34,353 nucleotides of DNA. Origin: JBBTIS01 sp038059855. GTDB taxonomy: Bacteria > Elusimicrobiota > Elusimicrobia > JACQPE01. Location: assembly GCA_964357255.1 (NCBI GenBank), contig CAYHKQ010000016.1, positions 1-34,353 on the forward strand, in the 5' to 3' direction. The notes below the pieces were generated by a model. It searched no databases. It had not been told where the DNA came from and worked only from the letters and a program-made list of their open reading frames with translations. Shown in pieces: positions 1 through 7,567 of this stretch. Numbering within the stretch: the stretch's first letter is position 1; the number at the start of each line of letters is the position of its first letter. A program made the position numbers and the translations under genes.

Positions 1-260
1 TTGCCCAGCCTATCCTCTTTGCTAAGGCGTAACTCAAACGGCTAAAGAGATACCAGAACAGAGGTCTGAGCAAACCGCCAGTTTTTTCCGCATTTTCTAA
101 AAATAATTTGTGGGTTCTCACTGTGCTGTCTCGTAAAAAATGGGGAACTGGCGCTTGTCCTTCCACATGCAGAGTTCAGTGCAGGATGGGTTGACTGACC
201 CTTTCCTGGTCCGATTTGTTGCACGGACTGGCAAGCCAGAGCTTTCCTGGCACACTCATG

Positions 261-366
261 CCCGCGAAAGCGGGGGTCCAGAACCTGCCCCCGACCTGAT
301 CGGGGGTTCCGACGGGGCCTGGATTCCCGCCGGAGCCTGCCCTCGACTCTGATCGGGGGCGGGAAT
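261..366. repeat. Composite of nested hairpin repeats
   Basis: Three inverted repeats are packed together. CCCGC (261-265) pairs with GCGGG (270-274) around a GAAA loop. CCCCCGA (288-294) pairs with TCGGGGG (300-306). ATTCCCGCC (323-331) pairs with GGCGGGAAT (358-366). The last pair encloses a degenerate second copy (336-359) of the middle hairpin (285-306). The outer palindrome recurs at 31033-31052 without the inner module and, with one base missing, at 15143-15161. This is the common dispersed intergenic repeat type of many bacterial genomes, here with a module apparently inserted into it. The rest of 1-485 shows no convincing gene; the long antisense frame across it is a shadow. Confidence 0.7.
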
Positions 367-485
367 AACGGGACAAAAAAGTGCTGGGATTCCGAGGAGA
401 AAGGTGCGTCAACTGCAGAATCCGGGATAAGCCGCCTGCAACTTCCCCCGATCGCCCTCACCGCCGCCATTGCCCTCTTCAAAAC

Positions 486-494
486 TGCTATAAA
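486..494 (+). promoter_or_regulatory. Extended -10 promoter element before aldolase
   Basis: TGC followed by TATAAA (489-494) resembles an extended -10 element. No good -35 lies 16-18 bp upstream. The expected transcription start falls at about position 501, which is itself an ATG, so the message may be leaderless. Seen by eye only. Confidence 0.45.
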
Positions 495-500
495 AAACAA

Positions 501-1853
501 ATGCAAATACCTAAGGGCATGACTATCAAAAATCAAAGCGTGAGCGTCGCAAATTGGACCGAGGTTCGAGAACACCTCGATCAAATGATCTGGGAAGCGG
601 TTTTTGCCGGAAACGAGCCCGATCGCTTGGCCGCGCGACGGCTCATTATCGAGTTGGCTAAGGCATGGGGGGCCAAGCCCGCCTCGATTCAAGAGATTTA
701 TCTGGCCCGAGGAAAAGGCGAAATTTCCGGATTCACCGTGCCCGCCATCAATATCCGGGGGCTCACATACGAGGTGGCCCAGGCCGTATTCCGAACCGCG
801 GCCTCGCTCGAAGCAGGGGCCTTTATCTTCGAGTTGGCGCGATCTGAAATCGGCTACACGGACCAAAGGCCCTCGGAATTCTCCGCCTGCGTTCTTGGGG
901 CGGCTGTGAAAACAGGATTCAAAGGACCGGTGTTCATCCAGGGCGATCATTACCAGGTCAGCGCCAAAAAATTCAAGTCTGACGCAGAGGGCGAAATCGG
1001 AGGAATCGAAAAACTCATTCAAGAATCCCTGGACTGGGATTACGGCAATATAGACATTGACGCCTCGACCATCGTGGACTTGTCGCGGCCCACCCTGGAA
1101 GACCAGCAGCGCGACAATGCCGTGGTTACGGCGCGGCTGGCCGGGTTCATCCGCTCCCACGAAAAAACGCTTCCCGTTTCCATCGGCGGCGAAATCGGCG
1201 AGGTTGGCAAAAGCAATTCCCGGCCCGATGAGCTCGAGGCTTATATGAAGTTGTTGCTTGAGGCCGACAGCGGCAAGCCCGCGATCAGCAAGGTCAGCGT
1301 CCAGACCGGAACCTCCCATGGCGGCGTGGTGCTAGCCGGCGGCGAACTGGCTCAAGTCAAAATTTCTTTTGAGACATTGGGTCTGCTCTCGCGCTTGGCG
1401 CGGGAGAAATATGGCATGGCCGGGGCCGTGCAACACGGCGCCTCCACCCTGCCGGAGGACGCTTTTGACAAATTTCCCGAAGTCCAAACCGCGGAGATTC
1501 ATTTGGCCACCGGATTTCAAAACATCATGTACGATCATCTGCCGGCCCAATTCAAAGAACATCTCTATGAAAAAATCCGCCGCGACTTCGCTTCAGAGCG
1601 CGGGCTTAAGGATACCGAGGAACAATTTCTCTACAAAACGCGCAAAAAAATGTTTGGTCCCGCCAAAAAAGACTGGTGGGGCCTGGACCGATCAGTCAAA
1701 GAAAAAATGATGACTGCGTTGCAGGCTAAATTCACCTTGATCTTTCAAAAGCTCAAGGTGAATAAAACAAAAGCGCTCATTGATCGGCGCGTCGCGGCAT
1801 TCTGTCTGGCCAAACCTTTAATCCAAGACGCGCCGCGGCTCCTAGTGCCCTGA
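501..1853 (+). CDS. Class II fructose-bisphosphate aldolase (large form)
   Basis: This is a 450-aa protein of the zinc-dependent class II aldolase family, which interconverts fructose 1,6-bisphosphate with DHAP and glyceraldehyde 3-phosphate in the cytoplasm. Motifs run in family order: GDHYQ near residues 148-152 (the LDH metal-binding histidine region), GGEIGEVG near 229-236, GTSHGG near 270-275 and QHGAST near 311-316 (phosphate and metal ligands). It is longer than the usual 300-350 aa form, with N- and C-terminal extensions. The start is uncertain. ATG 501 sits 6 nt after a TATAAA box and has no Shine-Dalgarno; ATG 519 has AAGGG only 1 nt away, too close to serve. The open frame continues upstream to 381 through repeat sequence and that part is probably not coding. 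Its partner, phosphofructokinase, follows after 45 nt. A related ketose-bisphosphate aldolase specificity cannot be excluded. Confidence 0.85.
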   Translation: MQIPKGMTIKNQSVSVANWTEVREHLDQMIWEAVFAGNEPDRLAARRLIIELAKAWGAKPASIQEIYLARGKGEISGFTVPAINIRGLTYEVAQAVFRTAASLEAGAFIFELARSEIGYTDQRPSEFSACVLGAAVKTGFKGPVFIQGDHYQVSAKKFKSDAEGEIGGIEKLIQESLDWDYGNIDIDASTIVDLSRPTLEDQQRDNAVVTARLAGFIRSHEKTLPVSIGGEIGEVGKSNSRPDELEAYMKLLLEADSGKPAISKVSVQTGTSHGGVVLAGGELAQVKISFETLGLLSRLAREKYGMAGAVQHGASTLPEDAFDKFPEVQTAEIHLATGFQNIMYDHLPAQFKEHLYEKIRRDFASERGLKDTEEQFLYKTRKKMFGPAKKDWWGLDRSVKEKMMTALQAKFTLIFQKLKVNKTKALIDRRVAAFCLAKPLIQDAPRLLVP

Positions 1854-1898
1854 GCGCATGAATTCCGAAGTTTCCAAGGCGTAACCGAGGAAATGGAT

Positions 1899-3152
1899 AT
1901 GTCGCACAATAAAACCAAGGACAAATTCGGCATTATAGTGGGCGGCGGCCCTGCGCCGGGGATCAACGGGGTGATCAGCGCGGTTACTATCGAAGCCATT
2001 AACCGAGGCCATGAGGTCATCGGCATCATGGACGGTTTCAAGCACTTGAGCGCCGGCAAGCAAGATTCCATCCAACGCCTAAGCATCAATCTGGTCAGCC
2101 GCATTCATCAGTCCGGAGGCTCGATCCTGAGAACTTCGCGGGTCAATCCCACCAAAAATCCCGAGAACATGGCCAATGTCATCAACGCCATCAAGGCACT
2201 AGGCATTAAATACCTGGTCACCATTGGCGGGGAAGATACCGCTACGGTGGCCTACAAATTAAGCCGGGCCATGAAAGGACAAATCCACGTCGCGCATGCG
2301 CCAAAAACCATTGACAATGACCTGCCGCTTCCGGGCAATATGCCGACCTTTGGCTTTGAAACGGCGCGCCACGTGGGAACCCGTCTTATAAACAATCTCA
2401 TGGAGGATGCCAAAACCACCGGGCGCTGGTTTTTCGCCGTGACCATGGGACGATTCGCCGGGCACCTGACGCTCGGCATCGCCAAGGCCGCCGGCGCCAC
2501 GCTCGCGGTGATTCCGGAGGAAATCGCAAAGGGGGCTTCGGTTCAATTGGTTTGCGACATTTTGGAAGGCTCCATCATTAAGCGTCTGGCCATGGGCAAA
2601 AATTACGGCGTAGCCGTCATTGCCGAAGGGATCGCCGAAAATCTCAAAGCCCATGATTTAGAATCCCCGGGACAGGCCTTGCGCGATGAGCACGGGCACT
2701 TGCGCCTGGCCGAAATCGGTTTTTCCGAATTTTTGAAGCGCCGGGTAGAGGCGAGCCTCAAGGAACGCGGCTTGACCGTGGCCATCACGGACAAAAACGT
2801 GGGCTATGAACTGCGTTGCGCCCCGCCGATTCCTTTTGATACGGAATACACGAGAAACCTCGGCTACGCCGCCGTCAAATTTTTATTGGAAGGGGGTTCC
2901 AACGCCTTGATCGCAATCTGGGGCGGCAAAACCACGATCCTGCCCCTTGCTAAACTGATTGACCCCAAAACAGGCCGCTCGCGCTTAAGGCTCGTGGATG
3001 TGCGCTCGGAAAATTACGAGGTGGCGCTAAACTACATGATCCGATTAAGACATGAGGACTTCAGAAATCGCAGGCAGTCTATCCTTCTCGCCCGCGCCGC
3101 CAAAATGGACCCGCTCTCCTTTGCGCGCCGCTTCAAGCCGGCGGCGATTTAA
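1899..3152 (+). CDS. 6-phosphofructokinase, probably pyrophosphate-dependent
   Basis: This 417-aa protein belongs to the PfkA family. It has the N-terminal GGGPAPGIN phosphate-binding loop (about residues 15-23), GGEDT near 110-114, PKTIDNDL near 135-142 with the catalytic Asp, and MGRFAGHL. In ATP-PFKs the residues equivalent to E. coli Gly104 and Gly124 are glycines. Here they are Asp (GGED) and Lys (PKTID), the combination associated in the family with pyrophosphate as donor. The reaction is fructose 6-phosphate to fructose 1,6-bisphosphate, reversible if PPi is used. ATG 1899 is preferred over the in-frame ATG 1893 because GAGGAA at 1887-1892 abuts 1893 but is 6 nt from 1899. It is probably co-transcribed with the aldolase. 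Its TAA stop interlocks with the stop of the convergent thiolase gene. Confidence 0.88.
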   Translation: MSHNKTKDKFGIIVGGGPAPGINGVISAVTIEAINRGHEVIGIMDGFKHLSAGKQDSIQRLSINLVSRIHQSGGSILRTSRVNPTKNPENMANVINAIKALGIKYLVTIGGEDTATVAYKLSRAMKGQIHVAHAPKTIDNDLPLPGNMPTFGFETARHVGTRLINNLMEDAKTTGRWFFAVTMGRFAGHLTLGIAKAAGATLAVIPEEIAKGASVQLVCDILEGSIIKRLAMGKNYGVAVIAEGIAENLKAHDLESPGQALRDEHGHLRLAEIGFSEFLKRRVEASLKERGLTVAITDKNVGYELRCAPPIPFDTEYTRNLGYAAVKFLLEGGSNALIAIWGGKTTILPLAKLIDPKTGRSRLRLVDVRSENYEVALNYMIRLRHEDFRNRRQSILLARAAKMDPLSFARRFKPAAI

Positions 3153-4354
3153 ACCCCGTCGGCTTCAAACGCCGTGGCCAGGCCTTGGCCGACGCCGACA
3201 CAAAGAGTCACAATTCCGCGTTTGGCTTTTCTGCGGCGCATTTCATGAAGAAGGGTGACGGTAAGCCGGGCGCCGGAACAGCCCAGGGGATGACCCAGGG
3301 CGATCGCTCCGCCGTTGACATTGACCTTGTTTTGATCCAGTCCCAACTCACGGATGCAGGCCAGCGACTGCGCGGCAAAGGCTTCGTTAATCTCGATCAA
3401 ATCCACGCTGTCCAGGCTCCATCCGATGCGCGCTAAAAGCTTTCGCACCGCAGAAACCGGCCCTAGCCCCATGGTCCTTGGATCCACTCCGGTTGTGGCC
3501 GAGGCCACCCATCGCAAAGCCGGCCTAAAACCTAAAGCCTCGGACTTCTTTCGCTCCATGACCAAAACAGCGGCCGCGCCGTCATTAAGCGAGGAGGAAT
3601 TTCCCGCGGTCACGGTCCCCCCTTGCCGGAATGCGGGCTTGAGCGCGGCAAGCTTCTCAAGGCTCGTGTCCGGACGGATCGTTTCATCTTGCTCAACCTT
3701 AACAGCGCCGCCCTTTTTCTGAAAAATTTCAATGGGGATAATTTCGTCCATAAAGCGGCCGCCGACAACAGCGTCTGCGGCTCGCCGGTGACTCTGGCAG
3801 GCAAAACGATCTTGATCCTCGCGGGAAATCCCGGCCAACTCCCGAACGTTTTCCGCGGTTTCGCCCATGGATTCCAAGGGAAAAATCCCGGCCATTTTTG
3901 GGTTAGGAAAACGCCAGCCAAGCGCCGTATCGTATGCCGTCAAATTGCCATAAGGAAAAGCCTCTTGCGCCTTGGAAATAGCCCAAGGGGCCCGGCTCAT
4001 GGATTCCACGCCGCCGGCCAAATAAATTTCCCCCTCCCCAACCGCAATGGCGCGGGCCGCCTGATTGACGGCTTCCAGGCCGCTGGCGCAAAGACGATTG
4101 ACCGTCATCCCGGGCACGGACCAAGGTAAACCGGCTAAAAGGGCCGCCATACGCGCGATATTTCTATTGTCCTCGCCCGCTTGATTGGCGCAACCAAGAA
4201 TCACATCAGCAATCAGCGTTGGATCCAACGAATTGCGTTTTAACAAAGCCGCTATAATATTGGCGGCCAAATCATCCGGCCGCACCGTGGCCAGAGCGCC
4301 GCCGTGGCGGCCCATGGGGGACCTTGCGCCGTCAATCAAAACCGCCTCAAGCAT
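3149..4354 (-). CDS. Acetyl-CoA acyltransferase (thiolase)
   Basis: This 401-aa thiolase carries out CoA-dependent cleavage of 3-ketoacyl-CoA (the last beta-oxidation step) or the reverse condensation. The catalytic Cys is at residue 89 in NRLCASG, the NEAF motif at 323-326, His355 lies in GGAIALGHPLG, and the second catalytic Cys is at about 385 in CVGVGQG (usually CIGGGQG). The ATG at 4354 is preceded by AGAGGAG at good spacing. In-frame sequence further upstream lies within the preceding dehydrogenase gene, which it overlaps by 8 nt, so translational coupling is likely. It is the last gene of the minus-strand beta-oxidation operon. Whether it works catabolically (FadA-like) or as a biosynthetic acetoacetyl-CoA thiolase cannot be decided from sequence, but the neighbours favour catabolism. 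Confidence 0.92.
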   Translation of the reverse strand: MLEAVLIDGARSPMGRHGGALATVRPDDLAANIIAALLKRNSLDPTLIADVILGCANQAGEDNRNIARMAALLAGLPWSVPGMTVNRLCASGLEAVNQAARAIAVGEGEIYLAGGVESMSRAPWAISKAQEAFPYGNLTAYDTALGWRFPNPKMAGIFPLESMGETAENVRELAGISREDQDRFACQSHRRAADAVVGGRFMDEIIPIEIFQKKGGAVKVEQDETIRPDTSLEKLAALKPAFRQGGTVTAGNSSSLNDGAAAVLVMERKKSEALGFRPALRWVASATTGVDPRTMGLGPVSAVRKLLARIGWSLDSVDLIEINEAFAAQSLACIRELGLDQNKVNVNGGAIALGHPLGCSGARLTVTLLHEMRRRKAKRGIVTLCVGVGQGLATAFEADGV

Positions 4355-5426
4355 GAAGCTCCTCTTTCCATTCAAAGGGGCCTCGGGGCGCGTTGGTGCC
4401 CAGCCGTGTGGCCAAGTCAATGTGTTGGGCCGTGGCGACCCCCTCCTGAACCAACAATTCAGCTTCAAGAATCTGGGCTTTTATGACTTTAATGGCAATG
4501 TCTTCACTCGAACTTTTTGGCGCGCGCGGCGCCAAGGCCGGCCCCTTAAGGCTCGGGCTGGGCTCTAAAACCCGCTGGCCCTCATATTGATAATAACCTC
4601 TGCCGTTCTTGCGGCCCAAGGCGCCCCCCCGGACCAAGGATTCCTGAATTGGGCTCGGGCGCAAACGCTCAGGGCGACCGAGCCCCTCATAAACGACCCA
4701 GGCTATAGCCAAGTCCACGTCCAGGCCGATGAAATCAGCCAATTGAAAAGGACCCATGGGGTATCCCATCTCCCGCAGAGCCTGGTCAATGCTCTCTATG
4801 TCAGACTCACTGCGACCGAGCATGTAGAGAGGCTCCAAAAAATATGGCCGCAAAATTCGATTAACGATAAAACCGGGGGAGTCCTTGGCATCCACCACGG
4901 TTTTACCCAGTTGCCGGGCCAGTTCACGCGTAGCCGAAAGCGCGGACTCGCTCGTCGCGGCGCCCCGAATGACCTCAACTAATTTCATGACCGGCACGGG
5001 ATTGAAAAAATGCATCCCGATCACCCGCTTTGGCTGGGCCAAGACGGAAGCGATCTGGTCAATAGAAATTGAGGATGTATTAGTGGCCAAAACACAACGC
5101 TCAGGAACCCTCGGTTCCAATTTCCCAAAAACCTGCCGCTTGATTTGCAGACTCTCGGCCACAGCCTCGATCACAAAATCACAATCGCCGAAGCCGTCAA
5201 AATCCGCCGCTAAACGAATGCGGCCGGCGATCTTTAACGCTTCGCCAAGCTTCAACTTGCCTTTCTCCTCAAGCCTTAAAAGCCGACGGTGAATTTCCGA
5301 AAGAGCCCGCTCGACAATGTCTTGCGTGAGATCATAAAGAACAACGCCGCACCCGGCCCCGGCCGCGGCCTGGGCAATCCCCCGCCCCATGGTCCCCGCT
5401 CCGACAACACCAATTTGTTTTGTCAT
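4347..5426 (-). CDS. 3-hydroxyacyl-CoA dehydrogenase
   Basis: This 359-aa soluble protein oxidises 3-hydroxyacyl-CoA to 3-ketoacyl-CoA with NAD+. The N-terminal Rossmann domain has GAGTMG at 9-14 and the NTSS and HFFNPVP segment carrying the catalytic His. The C-terminal 3HCDH domain begins around DSPGFIVNRI and is followed by a second, partial C-terminal helical segment. It is a stand-alone dehydrogenase, not a fused FadB-type enzyme. The ATG at 5426 lies inside a dispersed repeat (about 5423-5465) and has only a weak Shine-Dalgarno. It overlaps the TGA of an upstream 28-codon leader ORF (ATGA), which has a strong ribosome site. The gene overlaps thiolase by 8 nt. Confidence 0.9.
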   Translation of the reverse strand: MTKQIGVVGAGTMGRGIAQAAAGAGCGVVLYDLTQDIVERALSEIHRRLLRLEEKGKLKLGEALKIAGRIRLAADFDGFGDCDFVIEAVAESLQIKRQVFGKLEPRVPERCVLATNTSSISIDQIASVLAQPKRVIGMHFFNPVPVMKLVEVIRGAATSESALSATRELARQLGKTVVDAKDSPGFIVNRILRPYFLEPLYMLGRSESDIESIDQALREMGYPMGPFQLADFIGLDVDLAIAWVVYEGLGRPERLRPSPIQESLVRGGALGRKNGRGYYQYEGQRVLEPSPSLKGPALAPRAPKSSSEDIAIKVIKAQILEAELLVQEGVATAQHIDLATRLGTNAPRGPFEWKEELHA

Positions 5427-5465
5427 TGCCAGGCCCGCCCCCGGCAGGGCGAAGCAATCTCGATC
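5423..5465. repeat. Dispersed intergenic repeat carrying a start codon
   Basis: On the minus strand this reads GAGATTGCTTCG, a GC-rich centre with CCC/GGG symmetry, then TGGCAATGACA. These outer parts resemble a dispersed repeat I know from many bacterial genomes; the centre is variable. No second copy was seen in this window, so membership of a repeat family rests on recall. Its ATG is the start codon of the 3-hydroxyacyl-CoA dehydrogenase. Confidence 0.55.
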
Positions 5466-5509
5466 CTCCGGCTCTTCCACTGCGCGTATTCCAAAATTTT
5501 TACCTTCAT
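5423..5509 (-). CDS. 28-codon leader ORF coupled to the dehydrogenase
   Basis: A short frame starts at ATG 5509 behind a strong AAGGAG with 7-nt spacing, the best ribosome site in this part of the operon. It begins MKVKILEYAQ, runs into the dispersed repeat and stops in TGA overlapping the ATG of the dehydrogenase (ATGA). It is one frame away from the dehydrogenase. I do not recognise the peptide. It could be a translational-coupling leader, the stump of a gene cut by the repeat, or the old 5' end of the dehydrogenase shifted out of frame. The start and stop geometry is seen directly; the role is inferred. Confidence 0.4.
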   Translation of the reverse strand: MKVKILEYAQWKSRRIEIASPCRGRAWQ

Positions 5510-5579
5510 GCCACGCTCCTTTGACTCACGCTATTTTCACAATTACTCAATCCTGCGCGAATTCCATTGCGCGCGCAAA

Positions 5580-6461
5580 TCAGCGTTCCCCCTCGGGGTC
5601 AAAATGAATGGTCACGTCGGAGCCTGGGATCAGCGTTTCAATTTTATCTACAAGGGATTCGGTAATATCATGCGCTTCCCTGAAAAGCCGCACCCCGCGC
5701 AGTTCGATGTGGCAATCAATAAAGACGCGTCCGCCGGATTTCCTGGTGCGCAAATCATGAAAGCCCACCAGGGCGCAATGGTGTTCGCGAATCGCGCGCT
5801 CCACGCCGCCCAGGCGCTCCGGCGAAAGGCCATGATCCATCAACTCGCGCACGCAATCCAAGAGGATTATAAAAGCCTCCCTCAAAATATAAGCGGTCAC
5901 ACCCACGGATATCAGAAGATCCCATACGGATTTGCCCGTGACATAAGCGGCAATCAAGGCCGCTAAAACAGCCCCGTTAGACAGCACGTCCACGGCAAAA
6001 TGCGCTCGCTCCGTCTTCATGACGGTCGAGCCGCTTGAGGCCGCGTCTTGCCTGAGATTTCTCGCGTGCCATGCGCTCATCGCCATGGAGGCCGCCATCG
6101 CCCCGATCGCTATGCTTGCGGCTTGCAACTCAGACCCGGAAACCATACGCCTGAGCGACTCCGCGAGCAAGGCCAAGCCGCTCGCCGCGATAAAGGCGCC
6201 CTGGAAAAGTCCGGCCAACGCCTCCACCTTGCCGTGACCGTAGGGATGGGTCTTGTCCGGCGGCAGTTGGGCAAAATCCAGGGAAAAATAATTAACTGCG
6301 GAGGCCGTGATATCCAAGACGGAATCCAAGGCGCTGGCCAGCACTCCCAAGGAGCCGGTCGCAAGACCGGCGACAATTTTAATGACGGCAAGAGCCGCCG
6401 ATATTTTTATGGAGCGTTTGATCAACGATCGGGATTGGGCGCCGGCTTGCGAGATGGACAA
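5580..6461 (-). CDS. Cation diffusion facilitator (CDF) metal transporter
   Basis: This 293-aa inner-membrane protein of the CDF/FieF-like family exports divalent metals such as Zn2+ or Fe2+ in exchange for protons. Metal-site motifs are DSVLD (46-50) in TM2 and HxxxD (His154, Asp158, in AHFAVDVLSN) in TM5, with the HPYGHGKVE loop between TM2 and TM3. A soluble C-terminal domain with several histidines and acidic residues follows (from about residue 215). The start is a TTG at 6461, with AGGA about 10 nt upstream and the hydratase stop 4 nt before it, so it is in the operon. A metal exporter between beta-oxidation genes is unexpected. It may serve the iron-sulphur and haem proteins encoded upstream, but that is speculation. 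Confidence 0.9.
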   Translation of the reverse strand: MSISQAGAQSRSLIKRSIKISAALAVIKIVAGLATGSLGVLASALDSVLDITASAVNYFSLDFAQLPPDKTHPYGHGKVEALAGLFQGAFIAASGLALLAESLRRMVSGSELQAASIAIGAMAASMAMSAWHARNLRQDAASSGSTVMKTERAHFAVDVLSNGAVLAALIAAYVTGKSVWDLLISVGVTAYILREAFIILLDCVRELMDHGLSPERLGGVERAIREHHCALVGFHDLRTRKSGGRVFIDCHIELRGVRLFREAHDITESLVDKIETLIPGSDVTIHFDPEGER

Positions 6462-6465
6462 AATT

Positions 6466-7275
6466 CTATTTTCCTTGAAACTTGCCCGGGCGTTTCTCTA
6501 GAAAAGCCTTCATCCCCTCTTTTTGATCCTCGGTTGAAAAAAGAAGATAAAAAAACCGGCGCTCCAAGGCCAGGCCCGCCTCTAGCGAAATATCCTCGGC
6601 CCGGATAACGGCCTCCTTGGCAAGCCGCATGGCCAGTGGCGGCTTGGCCGCGATATCCAATGCCAGCCGCTCGGCTTCGCCCATTAAATCCGCGCAGGGA
6701 ACCACGCGGCTGACCAGGCCGAATTCAAAAGCCTCCTGAGCGCTAATGCGCCGGCCGGTCAGCACCATGTCCATGGCTCGATATTTGCCCAAGGCGCGGG
6801 CTAAACGCTGGGTGCCTCCGGCTCCGGGAATAACCCCGATGTTGATCTCGGGCTGGCCAAAGACAGCCGTCTGCGAAGCAATGATAATATCGCACGAAAG
6901 CGCCAATTCACAGCCGCCGCCCAAGGCAAAACCGGAAACCGCTGCCACCAAGGGTTTGGCCATATGGCGCAGAGCCTCCCATTTAGCTAGCCGGTCCGTT
7001 CTGAGCATCTCCGATGCGCCCCGGCCTGCCATTTCCCTAATATCGGCTCCGGCGGCAAAAACCTTTTCCCCCCCGGTCAAAATGACGCAACGAATCTCCT
7101 GGTCCTTGTCCAAATCCTCCAAATGCCGGGCCAGATCTACGATTAAAGCGTCATTCAACGCGTTTAAGGCCTCCGGCCGGTTGAACTTCAAAATGGCAAT
7201 CGGGGGCTTTCGCTCGATCAAGACAAGAGGGACGGAACCGGCGTTGACAGCGGCAAGAACGCGCTCGTCATCCAT
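6466..7275 (-). CDS. Enoyl-CoA hydratase / isomerase family protein
   Basis: This 269-aa crotonase-fold enzyme hydrates trans-2-enoyl-CoA to 3-hydroxyacyl-CoA. AGADIREM (75-82) forms the oxyanion-hole region. Both catalytic glutamates are present: Glu123 in GGGCELALSCD and Glu143 in GQPEINIGVIPGAGG. Start choice: the frame extends to a TTG at 7320 inside fixX, but ATG 7275 overlaps the fixX stop by 8 nt, matching the coupling style of the other genes, and gives the normal family length. The N-terminus before the fold (about 15 residues) is a little long. It is cotranscribed with FixC/FixX and, further down, the dehydrogenase and thiolase, so a beta-oxidation role is well supported. Confidence 0.92.
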   Translation of the reverse strand: MDDERVLAAVNAGSVPLVLIERKPPIAILKFNRPEALNALNDALIVDLARHLEDLDKDQEIRCVILTGGEKVFAAGADIREMAGRGASEMLRTDRLAKWEALRHMAKPLVAAVSGFALGGGCELALSCDIIIASQTAVFGQPEINIGVIPGAGGTQRLARALGKYRAMDMVLTGRRISAQEAFEFGLVSRVVPCADLMGEAERLALDIAAKPPLAMRLAKEAVIRAEDISLEAGLALERRFFYLLFSTEDQKEGMKAFLEKRPGKFQGK

Positions 7276-7558
7276 ATTTATAAGCAACGCCGAAACCGCC
7301 GCGCGGCCAGTGGCAATCAATATTAAGGAAAGGACAAATCATGCGACAGCCGCCGCATTCGATGCAATTTTCGTGCTGGATCTTAAGCTTGTTCCGGCCA
7401 TCATTTTCAGAAATCCAGAGATAAACATCAGCCGGGCACAACACGGTGCAAGGCTTGTCCTTGCACTTAGATACGCACACATCGTGGCTCTTAAGCAAAA
7501 TATGGGAATCGTGATCATTCTTGTATTCCAAAAGCCCCAATCGCTCGTCAATTGGCAT
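7268..7558 (-). CDS. fixX: FixX-type ferredoxin-like protein
   Basis: This 96-aa iron-sulphur protein of the FixX family is the small partner of FixC in electron transfer to quinone. Cysteines occur as CVSKCKDKPCTVLCP and as CIECGGCRMICPF, the usual FixX pattern. The ATG at 7558 follows fixC by 9 nt with a weak GTAGG ribosome site. The characteristic C-terminal NxDCHWPRGGFGVxYKYG segment is present. FixX normally works with FixABC, or with an ETF plus FixC. Neither fixA nor fixB is in the window; the gene before fixC is a response regulator. Confidence 0.93.
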   Translation of the reverse strand: MPIDERLGLLEYKNDHDSHILLKSHDVCVSKCKDKPCTVLCPADVYLWISENDGRNKLKIQHENCIECGGCRMICPFLNIDCHWPRGGFGVAYKYG

Positions 7559-7567
7559 AGAAATCGC

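Noticed and set aside
381..500. Upstream extension of the aldolase frame
   Set aside because: The extra 40 residues (Arg/Pro/Cys-rich) come from sequence next to repeats, have no family match, and a promoter-like TATAAA lies within them.
42..1319. Long antisense frame (425 aa) over the aldolase gene
   Set aside because: It runs opposite to a gene with clear aldolase motifs, crosses the repeat region, and shows no recognisable domain; its composition mirrors the GC-rich gene on the other strand.
5289..5966. Plus-strand frame of 225 aa across the repeat and CDF gene
   Set aside because: Antisense to the CDF transporter, whose motifs are complete, and no domain is seen in the frame.
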